Shown in pieces: positions 44,880 through 52,880 of a DNA stretch of 64,000 nucleotides. The DNA lies in NCBI RefSeq assembly GCF_044784365.2, contig NZ_CP173062.2; one strand, 5' to 3'. Made by a program: the position numbers and the translations under genes. Numbering within the stretch: position 1 is the stretch's first letter; every line of letters begins with the position of its first letter. The notes beneath the pieces were generated by a model. That model searched no databases. It saw nothing but the letters and a program-made list of their open reading frames with translations, and was not told the DNA's origin. This stretch comes from Cetobacterium_A somerae (GTDB lineage: Bacteria; Fusobacteriota; Fusobacteriia; Fusobacteriales; Fusobacteriaceae).

Positions 44880-46160
44880 ATCTTCTATTTCTAAGTAAGT
44901 AAATAATAGATGGATATAATCCAGGATAGTAAAGATTTTTTTGATAGGCTCTAACTTTTGTAAGAAGAAGCATACAATAAAATCTTAAAAATAAACTTAT
45001 AAAAAACATAAGCTTTAATCCAGCATAAGAATCACCAAAAATTAAAATAGTCTTACCTTGTAAAAAGTTGGCTAAGTGTCCTCCTAAAAAGGCTCCTGTT
45101 AGGCCCATAACTCCTACAGACAAGGAGTAAGCTGCAGTATAAGAATCTCTATCAGGTGATGATAACTCTAAAAGTAAACTAAATAAAGAGAGATTTATAG
45201 CTGACCATCCAACAGCAGTTCCAATAGCATCTAACATAATTAAGCTATTGACAGTTTCTTTAGTCATTAAAAAGTAAAAGATAACAACATAGCTAGAAAC
45301 AGCAATTCCGAAAGATAAAAGTTTTTTATATCCAATTCTCTCAACTAATTTTCCATAAATAAAAAATGCAATAATAGATAATATGGCAGTTAAAGAGCTA
45401 GATAAACCTAGAATATTATATGAAGCATTTAAATCAACAACAGCAAAATAATAAAAATATGGTTTTGTAAATTCAATAGAAAAATTCCACATAGCTATAA
45501 ACATTAAAAAATTAAAAAAATTACTGTCTTTTAATGGTTTTTTTATAGAAAAACTTATTTGATTTTCTTTAAAATTTGGTATTTCATGAAAGTAAAGTAG
45601 AACTAGTGTTGTGATAGCAGCAATGGCAATTATAAAAGTTAATACTAAAATGCTTGTTTTTCCAGGAGTGTAGTTTAAAGATTTTGAAACTATATATGAA
45701 AAAACTACAGTTGACATGGAAATTAAAGTAAAACGTCTAGAAAAAAAAGTTCCACGATCTTCTTTTTTAATAATATCTCCAACTGAGCTTGTCCAGATTC
45801 CGCTTACAAAAGCCGAAAAGACTGAATAAATAAAAACTATTCCAACGAGGAGTCGATAATCTATTTTATCAAAAAGTACGATAAAAAATAAAAAACACAT
45901 TGGAATTCTAGCTGCAGCGGCACTAAATAGTAAGGCTCTTTTTTTGTTTTAAAAAGTTTATAATATGTTCCTAAAAAGATTTGAAGTAGTTGTAGACCTA
46001 AAGGTAACGTTGCGATAACAGATATCCAAAATGGTTCACATTTAAAGTATAGAGCCAGAGCAGTAAGAGCAAATCCTTGAATTCCCAGAGAAAGCATATT
46101 AGCACTCATACCCTCAACAGTTATAAGGAATTTATTTTTATCATAAGAATCACGAAACAT
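44878..46160 (-). pseudogene. MFS transporter interrupted by a -1 frameshift
   Basis: Two adjacent frames together make one major facilitator of about 427 residues with about 11-12 membrane segments. The N-terminal part starts at ATG 46158-46160 (MFRDSYDKNKFLITVEGMSANM) and runs to the seven-base A run (minus strand) at 45939-45945. The rest continues in the -1 frame as RALLFSAAAARIPMCFLFF... to the stop at 44878. In the upstream frame the reading would end at 45861. The break falls on a slippery A AAA AAA G in phase with the codons. It may be a homopolymer sequencing error, an inactivating mutation, or slippage. Substrate unknown; it is divergent from the amidohydrolase/permease pair. Confidence 0.8.
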
Positions 46161-46278
46161 AAATATTACCCCCTGTTGTAGTTTGTAATTAGATTTACTA
46201 AAAAAAAGAGAGATTCCTTTTAAATTTAAAAGGAAATAAAAAAGTAAAAATGAAAAATAGATAAAAGGAGATGATGAA

Positions 46279-47010
46279 ATGAAACTAAAACCAATAATTG
46301 GAATTTCAGGAAGCATTATAGTTGATAATAGTGGGAATTTTCCAGGGTATGAGAGAGCATATGTGAATAATGATTATGTAGAGTCTGTAATTAGAGCCGG
46401 AGGAGTACCATATATAATACCGGTTACTGATGATGAAGAACTTATTAAGGAGTATACTCGGAATATTGATTGTTTAATACTATCAGGAGGACACGATGTA
46501 AATCCACTTTTATGGGAGGAGGAACCTATAAAAGAATTGGGAGAAACTTTTCCTAAAAGAGATCGATTTGAATTTCTTTTAATTGAAAATATGTTAGAAG
46601 AGGAAAAACCAATTTTAGGAATTTGTAGAGGAGAGCAAATTTTAAATGTATATTTTGGAGGAACTTTATATCAAGATTTATCTTTAAAAAAAGATAGTAA
46701 TATTAGGCACAATCAAAAAGTAAAACCAAATTTAGAAACACACACAGTTGAAATAAATAAAGAATCATTATTATATGAGATATTAAAAAAAGATAAGATT
46801 TTAGTAAATAGTTTTCATCATATGGCAATAAAAGATGTAGCAGTTGGAATGAAAATCACAGCTCTTTCTAAGGATGGAGTTATTGAAGGTATTGAAATGA
46901 GAGAAAAAAATATACTAGCAATTCAATGGCATCCTGAAATGTTGAGTAAAACAAATGGATTGATGCAGCGATTGTTTAATTATTTTATTAGTATTTCTAA
47001 TAAGGAGTAA
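46279..47010 (+). CDS. Gamma-glutamyl-gamma-aminobutyrate hydrolase-like peptidase C26
   Basis: A 243-residue class I glutamine-amidotransferase-like hydrolase. The nucleophile Cys is in GICRGEQILNVYFGG, the catalytic His-Glu in IQWHPEM, and SGGHDVNPLLW is typical of the PuuD/C26 group. These enzymes hydrolyse gamma-glutamyl amides such as gamma-Glu-GABA. It is followed after 2 bp by an amino acid permease, so the pair probably imports and processes a gamma-glutamyl or amino compound. The ribosome site AAGGAGATG lies before ATG. Confidence 0.88.
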   Translation: MKLKPIIGISGSIIVDNSGNFPGYERAYVNNDYVESVIRAGGVPYIIPVTDDEELIKEYTRNIDCLILSGGHDVNPLLWEEEPIKELGETFPKRDRFEFLLIENMLEEEKPILGICRGEQILNVYFGGTLYQDLSLKKDSNIRHNQKVKPNLETHTVEINKESLLYEILKKDKILVNSFHHMAIKDVAVGMKITALSKDGVIEGIEMREKNILAIQWHPEMLSKTNGLMQRLFNYFISISNKE

Positions 47011-47012
47011 TT

Positions 47013-48284
47013 ATGAAAAGTAAACTTGGATTTTGGAGTATTGTTTTATTAGGAATAAATTCAATAATCGGATCAGGAATATTTTTACTGCCAAATAAAG
47101 CATATAGTTTAGTAGGAACAGGAAGTATATTTGTAATTTTATTTGATATGATATTAGTTTTAAGTATAGCTTTATGCTTTGCTGAAGCTAGTGGAATGTT
47201 TAAAAGAAATGGTGGTCCATACATTTATGCAAAAGAGGCTTTTGGAGAATTTGTAGGATTTGAAGTGGGATTTATGAAATGGGCCATTGCTATAATAGCT
47301 TGGGCTGCAATGGCTGCAGGATTTGTTCAAGCTTTAGGTGATGTGTGGGAGCCAGCAAAAGAAACTATGACAAAGGATATAATAATAGCCATTATTATAT
47401 GTGGATTAGGAGTAGTTAATATTTTAGGTGTTAAAATATCAAAGCTGTTAAATAATATAATAACTTTAGGAAAGTTAATTCCTTTAATAATATTTATAGC
47501 TGTTGGAATCTTTTTTATAAAAGGCAGTAATTTTGTGCCTTTTAATATTTTGACAACTTCAGAAGAGGTAAATTTTGCACCAGCAGCTTTGTTAATGTTT
47601 TATGCTTTTACTGGATTTGAATCAATTGCTGTAGCCGCAGAAGATATGCATAACCCAGAAAAAGACTTACCTATAGCTACAATAACTGTAATGCTTATAG
47701 TTTCAATTTTTTATATTTTAATATTAATGGTTTCTATAGGTGTTTTAGGAAAAGATTTATCAACTAGTTTGACTCCAATAGCTCAGGCGGCGGGAAATTT
47801 TATGGGAGAAGCTGGTGCTTTATTAATAACAGCAGGAACTTTAGTATCTATTGGAGGAATAAATATAGCTGCATCTTTTGTTACTCCTAGGTGTGGAGTA
47901 GCTCTTGCAGAGGATGGAATCTTACCAAGAGTAATAGCAAAAAATGGTCGATATGGAACTCCAACTATAGCCATAATAATAACAGTTATTTTAGCTCTAC
48001 TGATAGCTTTATCAGGAAGTTTTGTAAAGTTAGCAGCAATTAGTGTAATTTCAAGATTTGTTCAATATTTACCAACTTGCTTAGCGATTCCGGTATTGAG
48101 AAAAAAAAGACCTGATTTAGTGAGAACATTTAGAGTACCCTTTGGTCCAGTAATTCCAATTTTTGCTATTGTGGTTAGTTGTTGGTTAGTATATAACTCA
48201 GATATAGAAAAGATTTTAATAGGATTAGGTGGGCTTATTTTAGGAATACCAATCTATTTCTTTATGAAGAAATATTCAAAATAA
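47013..48284 (+). CDS. APC-superfamily amino acid permease
   Basis: A 423-residue transporter with about 12 hydrophobic segments. The first helix holds the unwound Gly-rich motif INSIIGSGIFLLP, and the FYAFTGFESIAVAAEDMHNPEKDLP region is typical of APC amino acid/polyamine carriers (AdiC/GadC/YjeH-like). It is translated right after the C26 hydrolase from AAGGAGTAA overlapping that stop. Substrate unknown; amino acid, polyamine or gamma-glutamyl compound are possible. Confidence 0.88.
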   Translation: MKSKLGFWSIVLLGINSIIGSGIFLLPNKAYSLVGTGSIFVILFDMILVLSIALCFAEASGMFKRNGGPYIYAKEAFGEFVGFEVGFMKWAIAIIAWAAMAAGFVQALGDVWEPAKETMTKDIIIAIIICGLGVVNILGVKISKLLNNIITLGKLIPLIIFIAVGIFFIKGSNFVPFNILTTSEEVNFAPAALLMFYAFTGFESIAVAAEDMHNPEKDLPIATITVMLIVSIFYILILMVSIGVLGKDLSTSLTPIAQAAGNFMGEAGALLITAGTLVSIGGINIAASFVTPRCGVALAEDGILPRVIAKNGRYGTPTIAIIITVILALLIALSGSFVKLAAISVISRFVQYLPTCLAIPVLRKKRPDLVRTFRVPFGPVIPIFAIVVSCWLVYNSDIEKILIGLGGLILGIPIYFFMKKYSK

Positions 48285-48314
48285 AAAAGGGCTCTCAATT
48301 AAGAGAGCTCTTTT
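48285..48314. terminator. Bidirectional intrinsic terminator
   Basis: AAAAGGGCTCTC/GAGAGCTCTTTT stem (one G-T pair) between the convergent permease and exonuclease genes. Confidence 0.88.
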
Positions 48315-49063
48315 ATTATAAGTTCTACAGGGCAATGATCAGAGCCCAAAATATCGTTATGAATATTTGCTTCAACAATTTTATCTTTTATTTTATTAGA
48401 AACTACAAAGTAATCTATTCTCCAACCAGCATTATTTTTTCGAGCGCTGAATCTGTATGACCACCAAGAGTATTTTTCAATAGCATCTGGATGTAAATAT
48501 CTAAAACTGTCTACAAATCCACTTTCAAGTAGTTCACTAAATTTATTTCTTTCTTCAACAGTAAATCCTGCATTTGTTTTATTTGATTTTGGGTTTTTTA
48601 AATCAATTTCAGTATGTGCAACATTTAAATCTCCACAAAGAATTACAGGTTTTTTTGAATCTAAATTTAAAAGATAGTTTCTAAAATCATCTTCCCAAGT
48701 CATTCTATATTCTAATCTAGCTAATTCAGTTTGTGAGTTAGGAGTATAAACATTTACTAGATAGTAATCTTTAAATTCTAAGGTAATAACTCTTCCCTCT
48801 TTATCATGATGGTCTATACCTATATCATATGATACAGATACTGGAATTTCTTTTGTAAATATAGCTGTTCCTGAATAACCTTTTTTTTCAGCATAGTTCC
48901 AATAGCAGTTGTATCCTTCTGGATTGAAATCAACTTGTCCCTCTTGAAGTTTTATTTCTTGTAAACAAAAAATATCAGCATCGATTGAATTAAAGTATTC
49001 TAAAAAATTTTTTTGAAGAACAGCTCTAAATCCATTAACATTCCAAGAAATTAATTTTTTCAT
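48299..49063 (-). CDS. xth: Exodeoxyribonuclease III / AP endonuclease
   Basis: A 254-residue member of the exonuclease-endonuclease-phosphatase superfamily, the ExoA/Xth branch, acting on abasic sites in base-excision repair. Visible active-site elements are SWNVNGFRA, LQEIKLQ (metal Glu), NVYTPNSQ, CGDLNVAH (Asp/Asn pair), WRIDYF and GSDHCPV (catalytic Asp-His). The ribosome site GGAGGTT precedes ATG. Complete. Confidence 0.95.
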   Translation of the reverse strand: MKKLISWNVNGFRAVLQKNFLEYFNSIDADIFCLQEIKLQEGQVDFNPEGYNCYWNYAEKKGYSGTAIFTKEIPVSVSYDIGIDHHDKEGRVITLEFKDYYLVNVYTPNSQTELARLEYRMTWEDDFRNYLLNLDSKKPVILCGDLNVAHTEIDLKNPKSNKTNAGFTVEERNKFSELLESGFVDSFRYLHPDAIEKYSWWSYRFSARKNNAGWRIDYFVVSNKIKDKIVEANIHNDILGSDHCPVELIIKELS

Positions 49064-49147
49064 ATATAACCTCCGTATAATTAGTTCAAAATTATCTACT
49101 AGTGATTATATCACAAAATAAAAAAATAAAAAAAATAAAAAAGTTTG

Positions 49148-49179
49148 TTGACATAAATAATATTTTATGATACTATAAT
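49148..49179 (+). promoter_or_regulatory. Promoter of the tRNA Pro-Trp-Met array
   Basis: TTGACA (49148-49153), 17-base spacer, TACTAT (49171-49176), overlapping TATAAT (49174-49179). The 15 or more bases around TTGACA, including an A tract and GTTTGTTGACA, match the promoter of the other tRNA array. Confidence 0.83.
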
Positions 49180-49216
49180 TATGTAGCAAGCAACCAGCTA
49201 CGAAAACAAAATAGTT

Positions 49217-49293
49217 CGGAATATAGCGCAGTCCGGTAGCGCACCTGCCTTGGGAGCAGGGGGCCGCAAGTTCGAATCTTGCTATTCCGACCA
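49217..49293 (+). tRNA. tRNA-Pro (anticodon TGG)
   Basis: Acceptor arms CGGAATA/TATTCCG, anticodon stem CCTGC/GCAGG with loop CTTGGGA (TGG), T-arm GCAAG-TTCGAAT-CTTGC. CCA is encoded. Confidence 0.97.
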
Positions 49294-49296
49294 TGC

Positions 49297-49372
49297 AGGT
49301 CAATGGCTCAATTGGTAGAGCATCGGTCTCCAAAACCGAGGGTTGGGGGTTCGAGTCCCTCTTGACCTGCCA
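49297..49372 (+). tRNA. tRNA-Trp (anticodon CCA)
   Basis: Acceptor arms AGGTCAA/TTGACCT, anticodon stem TCGGT/ACCGA with loop CTCCAAA (CCA), T-arm GGGGG-TTCGAGT-CCCTC. CCA is encoded; only 3 bp separate it from tRNA-Pro. Confidence 0.97.
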
Positions 49373-49379
49373 TTTATTT

Positions 49380-49456
49380 GCCTAGATAGCTCAGTTGGCT
49401 AGAGCACCCGGTTCATACCCGGGCGGTCGAAGGTTCGAATCCTTTTCTAGGCACCA
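49380..49456 (+). tRNA. tRNA-Met (anticodon CAT), elongator type
   Basis: Acceptor arms GCCTAGA/TCTAGGC with a normal first pair, anticodon stem CCCGG/CCGGG with loop TTCATAC, T-arm GAAGG-TTCGAAT-CCTTT. The paired G1-C72 argues against an initiator. A CAT anticodon could also belong to a tRNA-Ile modified by TilS. Confidence 0.9.
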
Positions 49457-49466
49457 TTTGGAACTT

Positions 49467-49492
49467 AAACTCTGTAAAAAGAGTTTTTTTTA
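49467..49492 (+). terminator. Intrinsic terminator of the second tRNA array
   Basis: AAACTCT/AGAGTTT stem followed by a T run. Confidence 0.85.
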
Positions 49493-49514
49493 TTTTTTGC
49501 AACTTTAATAATAA

Positions 49515-49546
49515 AAAATCTACTGATATTTCTATCAGTAGATTTT
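49515..49546 (-). terminator. Intrinsic terminator after the patatin gene
   Basis: AAAATCTACTGATA/TATCAGTAGATTTT hairpin with a TTTC loop, overlapping the patatin stop codon. It ends the minus-strand chitinase-patatin transcript. Confidence 0.88.
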
Positions 49547-50558
49547 AATGATTTAAAATAAGTTGTAAAACAATATCGTCTAACTTATCTTTATTATTTT
49601 TTATAAATTCATAAGCATCGTAAGAAAGATTTTCAATATTATTATTGGATTTATTATCTAGTTCTAAAGAACCTCTGTATAATCTGGGATTTAATCTGTA
49701 GTAATTCCATTTATTTTTAGAAGAGTCAAAAATTTTTCTTAAAACAAAATCATCTGTATTAGATTGTGCAGAAAAAAGAATATCGATGATGGGAACGACC
49801 CATTTAGCTCCACCTTTAGTCTTAAGATGCTCATAATTTTTATACCCTTCTTTTTTCCCAGTTCCAATAGATATAAGAATCATATCATCTGATCCTGGAA
49901 AGGACGGTTTATCCTCTTTTAAATACTTTTTAAAATCAATATTTCTAGCTTCAGCATATGCAATGAGAGCTGGATTGTTTGCAAAAATCCCTCCATCAAT
50001 ACAGTTATAAACATCATCATTTAATGAAATTAATCTTTTAGCATTGAAATATACAGGTGCTGATGAAGTTGCTATAACAACATCTTTTAATTTAAAATTC
50101 TTTAAAGGTTTTCTTTTAGCGTTTAAGCTATCAAAAAAAATCTCTTTAGCTCTGATTAGATCATAAGAGGTTGACATAAAAGGTTTTACTGTATCACTTA
50201 AATTAATCTCTCCAAAAAGAGAGTTAGCTAGTTCTTCAAGTGCTTTTGTAGAGTATTTAGGACGAAGGATTCCACCAAAAGATGAAACCCTTCTAATTAT
50301 ATTTTTTTTAAAAATTTTATCTCCACAATTTTTATAAAGCTCTACAATTTCTTGAGCACTATGATAATTTGGGGATGTATAAAGGGCTCCAAGAATACCG
50401 CCAGTACTCGTTCCTACTATTAAATCAAAATATTCATGAAGGTATATTTTTTGCCCAACCTTTTTCGATATTTCAGTTTCTAAGTATTCGCAAATAATTG
50501 CGGGGATAATTCCCTTTACTCCACCACCGTCAATAGATAAAATTCTAAGTTTTTTCAT
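49545..50558 (-). CDS. Patatin-like phospholipase
   Basis: A 337-residue lipid acyl hydrolase. The oxyanion loop is SIDGGGVKGI (residues 8-17), the nucleophile Ser is in GTSTGG, and the catalytic Asp is in IDGGIFANNP. The overall form resembles CapV-type/cytosolic bacterial patatins. No signal peptide or membrane segment. It begins 7 bp after the chitinase stop with only a weak ribosome site (AGTGA), suggesting coupled translation. No cyclic-nucleotide synthase is adjacent, so a CBASS effector role is not supported. As last gene of a chitinase transcript it may act on host or prey membranes. Confidence 0.88.
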   Translation of the reverse strand: MKKLRILSIDGGGVKGIIPAIICEYLETEISKKVGQKIYLHEYFDLIVGTSTGGILGALYTSPNYHSAQEIVELYKNCGDKIFKKNIIRRVSSFGGILRPKYSTKALEELANSLFGEINLSDTVKPFMSTSYDLIRAKEIFFDSLNAKRKPLKNFKLKDVVIATSSAPVYFNAKRLISLNDDVYNCIDGGIFANNPALIAYAEARNIDFKKYLKEDKPSFPGSDDMILISIGTGKKEGYKNYEHLKTKGGAKWVVPIIDILFSAQSNTDDFVLRKIFDSSKNKWNYYRLNPRLYRGSLELDNKSNNNIENLSYDAYEFIKNNKDKLDDIVLQLILNH

Positions 50559-50565
50559 AAAATCA

Positions 50566-52860
50566 CTATTTAATAAGAGGAGCTACAGCATTTTTAAATT
50601 GCCAATTGTGATATTTATCCCAGTCGATGCTCCAAGTCATAAATCCTTTAACATCATATCCTCTTCTTTGTACTTCTCTCCAAGCTTCAACATAAACATT
50701 CATATCATTAATTGCACCAGTTCCAGCAGCACCAACACCAGCAGGTAATCCAATAGCTAAAATCTCTTGAGGAATAGGTCCGATAGGGAATAATTGTGCA
50801 TATTGTCCTCCCCATGCAGGTCCATCGTGTCCTTTTATAAGAGCTTCAGTAAATTCAGGAATAAATTTAGCTTGATTTTTACAATCAATAACAACTCCAC
50901 TTCCGTCAAAAGGATAAACACCAGTTCCAGGTGCATTATAATATTGTGGATGTATTGTTGTAATTAAATGTTTTGTCTTTTTTATAAGGTCAATGTATAG
51001 AGTTCCAAATCCAGTACTTATTAAATAAGCAACTTCAGGAGCCATAGAATAAATAAAGTTAGGATCTTTAGCTCTAAAATACTCAATAATTTCTTTTATA
51101 GCATCAACAACATAGGTAGTTCCATTTTGAGCACTTTGTCCTTCTAAATCTATATCAAAACCATTAAATCCATACTCTTCAATAATATTTATAACACCGT
51201 TTTTAAAGATTTGTTTATCAGATTCTGATTTAATATGGAATACACCGTTTTGTCCACCAATTGCAATAATAACATTATGTCCTTTAGCTTTCATTCTCGC
51301 TACTTTTTCTTTAAATTGAGCTTTTGTAACTTGCTTACTAGCTTCAGGATCAAAAACAGGAGTTAAGTGATCAGGAGCTTCAATAAACGAAACAACAATT
51401 GTGTCATATTCAGCAGGAGTAGCCTCTAGGTCAACATAAGATGTAGGGCCATTTCCACCCCAAGAAGACCAGTATCCAACTAAAGTTTTCTTTGAATTTC
51501 CAGAAGGCTCTTTTTTTATTGTAAGAATATTCGTTTGATAATATGTTACTATTGAATTATTTGTTCCAGCAAATACTAACTGTACAGTGTTATTTCCAGT
51601 TAATAATGGAAGCGATGCTACTGCTAGTGAAACATTAACCATAGAAGACCTTCTTGTGAATTCTACAGGTTTTGTAGTAATTTTGAAGCCATTAACGTAA
51701 ACAGCGTATTCAGTGTGAATATTTAAAGATGGAATTGATACTGTTCCTAAAAGTTGAGTATTATCTCCATTTAAATATATTGCTTCTACATCTGTTGCAC
51801 CAATTAATGGTAGTTTTTCAGGGAAATTTACTGTTGGAATCTCAGGATCAACAGGTGGATCTATTGGAGGTTCAACAGGGGGAGTAGTTCCGCCCTCAAC
51901 AGTTTCACCGTTTATAATTAAAGTTATAGGTTGTCCATTTAATGTAGCGTTAGAAGCAACATTAATATCAAAAGGAGCACCAGTTCCATTAATTCCATCG
52001 ATTTTAAAGTTTCCGTTAGGTCCTAAATTAAAATGAGGCGCACCAGACCAATCGGTTCCTGAAGTTATAGAGAATCTACTTCCAGTTTTAGAAGCATTAA
52101 TTTGCCATTGAGAAAGTCCAGTGGCAGGAGAATCGAAGTTTATCTCCCAGTTCCCACCGAAATTTTCAGTTGAATGTGAAATAAGTTCGATAGCAGCACT
52201 AAATCCATTGCTCCAAGATTGGCTTGAAGTAAGTTTTAATGTAGCAATTTTGTCGCCAGTTGGTGGAGGGATAATAACATCCTCTTTAACAGTAACTAGA
52301 TTAGATGATTTTATAATTTGCTCTAATGATTGAGCACCTCTATAAGAGAAAATAGCTTCAACAATATAATCTCCTGGAGTTAAAACAGTAGTAAAAGTTA
52401 TAATTTCATTAGGATTAGTTGTTGTTTTTTGTTCGATTGTATTTCTAACAGAAGTTTTTAAGTAATATGTAACTTGGTTTATTCTATTTTGAGAATCAGA
52501 GATAGCTTTCGTAGAAACGGAAGCTTTTTTATTTGTGATATTTAGTTCGATACTTCCAATAGTAGGAACTATAATCTCAGGTTCAACAGGAGGATCAACA
52601 GGTGGCTCAGGTGTTTCAATATCCACATCTAAATCGAATATATTTTTTTCAACATTAGACAGTAACTCTTTTATTTCGAAGAAATATATGATTGATGATT
52701 CCATGTTTAAACTATTAATTTTATTCTTTAATTCAATTAATTGTATATTTAAAGATTCAAGTTCATTGCTTGCATCAACAAATCTTTTCTTTAGATTATT
52801 ATAGTGATTTAAAACATTTGAAAAATGAGATTTTATATTTTGTATTTCTAAAGTATTCAT
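50566..52860 (-). CDS. Multidomain GH18 chitinase-like protein A, no signal peptide
   Basis: The start is placed at ATG 52858-52860 (MNTLEIQNIKSHF) with AAGGAG upstream, giving 764 residues. Order: coiled-coil/helical N-domain (1-85, including FFEIKELLSNVEKNIFDL), Pro/Glu linker, Ig-like domain (to about 195), a CBM2-like beta domain (about 205-320, SWSNGFSAAIELISH), Pro linker, another Ig-like domain, then a GH18 barrel (about 475-764). The catalytic Glu is E573 in FDIDLEG. It probably hydrolyses chitin or related GlcNAc polymers. There is no Sec signal despite secreted-type linkers. It is cotranscribed with protein B upstream and the patatin downstream. Confidence 0.88.
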   Translation of the reverse strand: MNTLEIQNIKSHFSNVLNHYNNLKKRFVDASNELESLNIQLIELKNKINSLNMESSIIYFFEIKELLSNVEKNIFDLDVDIETPEPPVDPPVEPEIIVPTIGSIELNITNKKASVSTKAISDSQNRINQVTYYLKTSVRNTIEQKTTTNPNEIITFTTVLTPGDYIVEAIFSYRGAQSLEQIIKSSNLVTVKEDVIIPPPTGDKIATLKLTSSQSWSNGFSAAIELISHSTENFGGNWEINFDSPATGLSQWQINASKTGSRFSITSGTDWSGAPHFNLGPNGNFKIDGINGTGAPFDINVASNATLNGQPITLIINGETVEGGTTPPVEPPIDPPVDPEIPTVNFPEKLPLIGATDVEAIYLNGDNTQLLGTVSIPSLNIHTEYAVYVNGFKITTKPVEFTRRSSMVNVSLAVASLPLLTGNNTVQLVFAGTNNSIVTYYQTNILTIKKEPSGNSKKTLVGYWSSWGGNGPTSYVDLEATPAEYDTIVVSFIEAPDHLTPVFDPEASKQVTKAQFKEKVARMKAKGHNVIIAIGGQNGVFHIKSESDKQIFKNGVINIIEEYGFNGFDIDLEGQSAQNGTTYVVDAIKEIIEYFRAKDPNFIYSMAPEVAYLISTGFGTLYIDLIKKTKHLITTIHPQYYNAPGTGVYPFDGSGVVIDCKNQAKFIPEFTEALIKGHDGPAWGGQYAQLFPIGPIPQEILAIGLPAGVGAAGTGAINDMNVYVEAWREVQRRGYDVKGFMTWSIDWDKYHNWQFKNAVAPLIK

Positions 52861-52880
52861 TACACGCTCCTTGTATAAAA

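Noticed and set aside
49545..50558. CBASS effector (CapV)
   Set aside because: The patatin motifs fit, but no CD-NTase, ubiquitin-like or other CBASS gene lies within reach. It is cotranscribed with chitinases.
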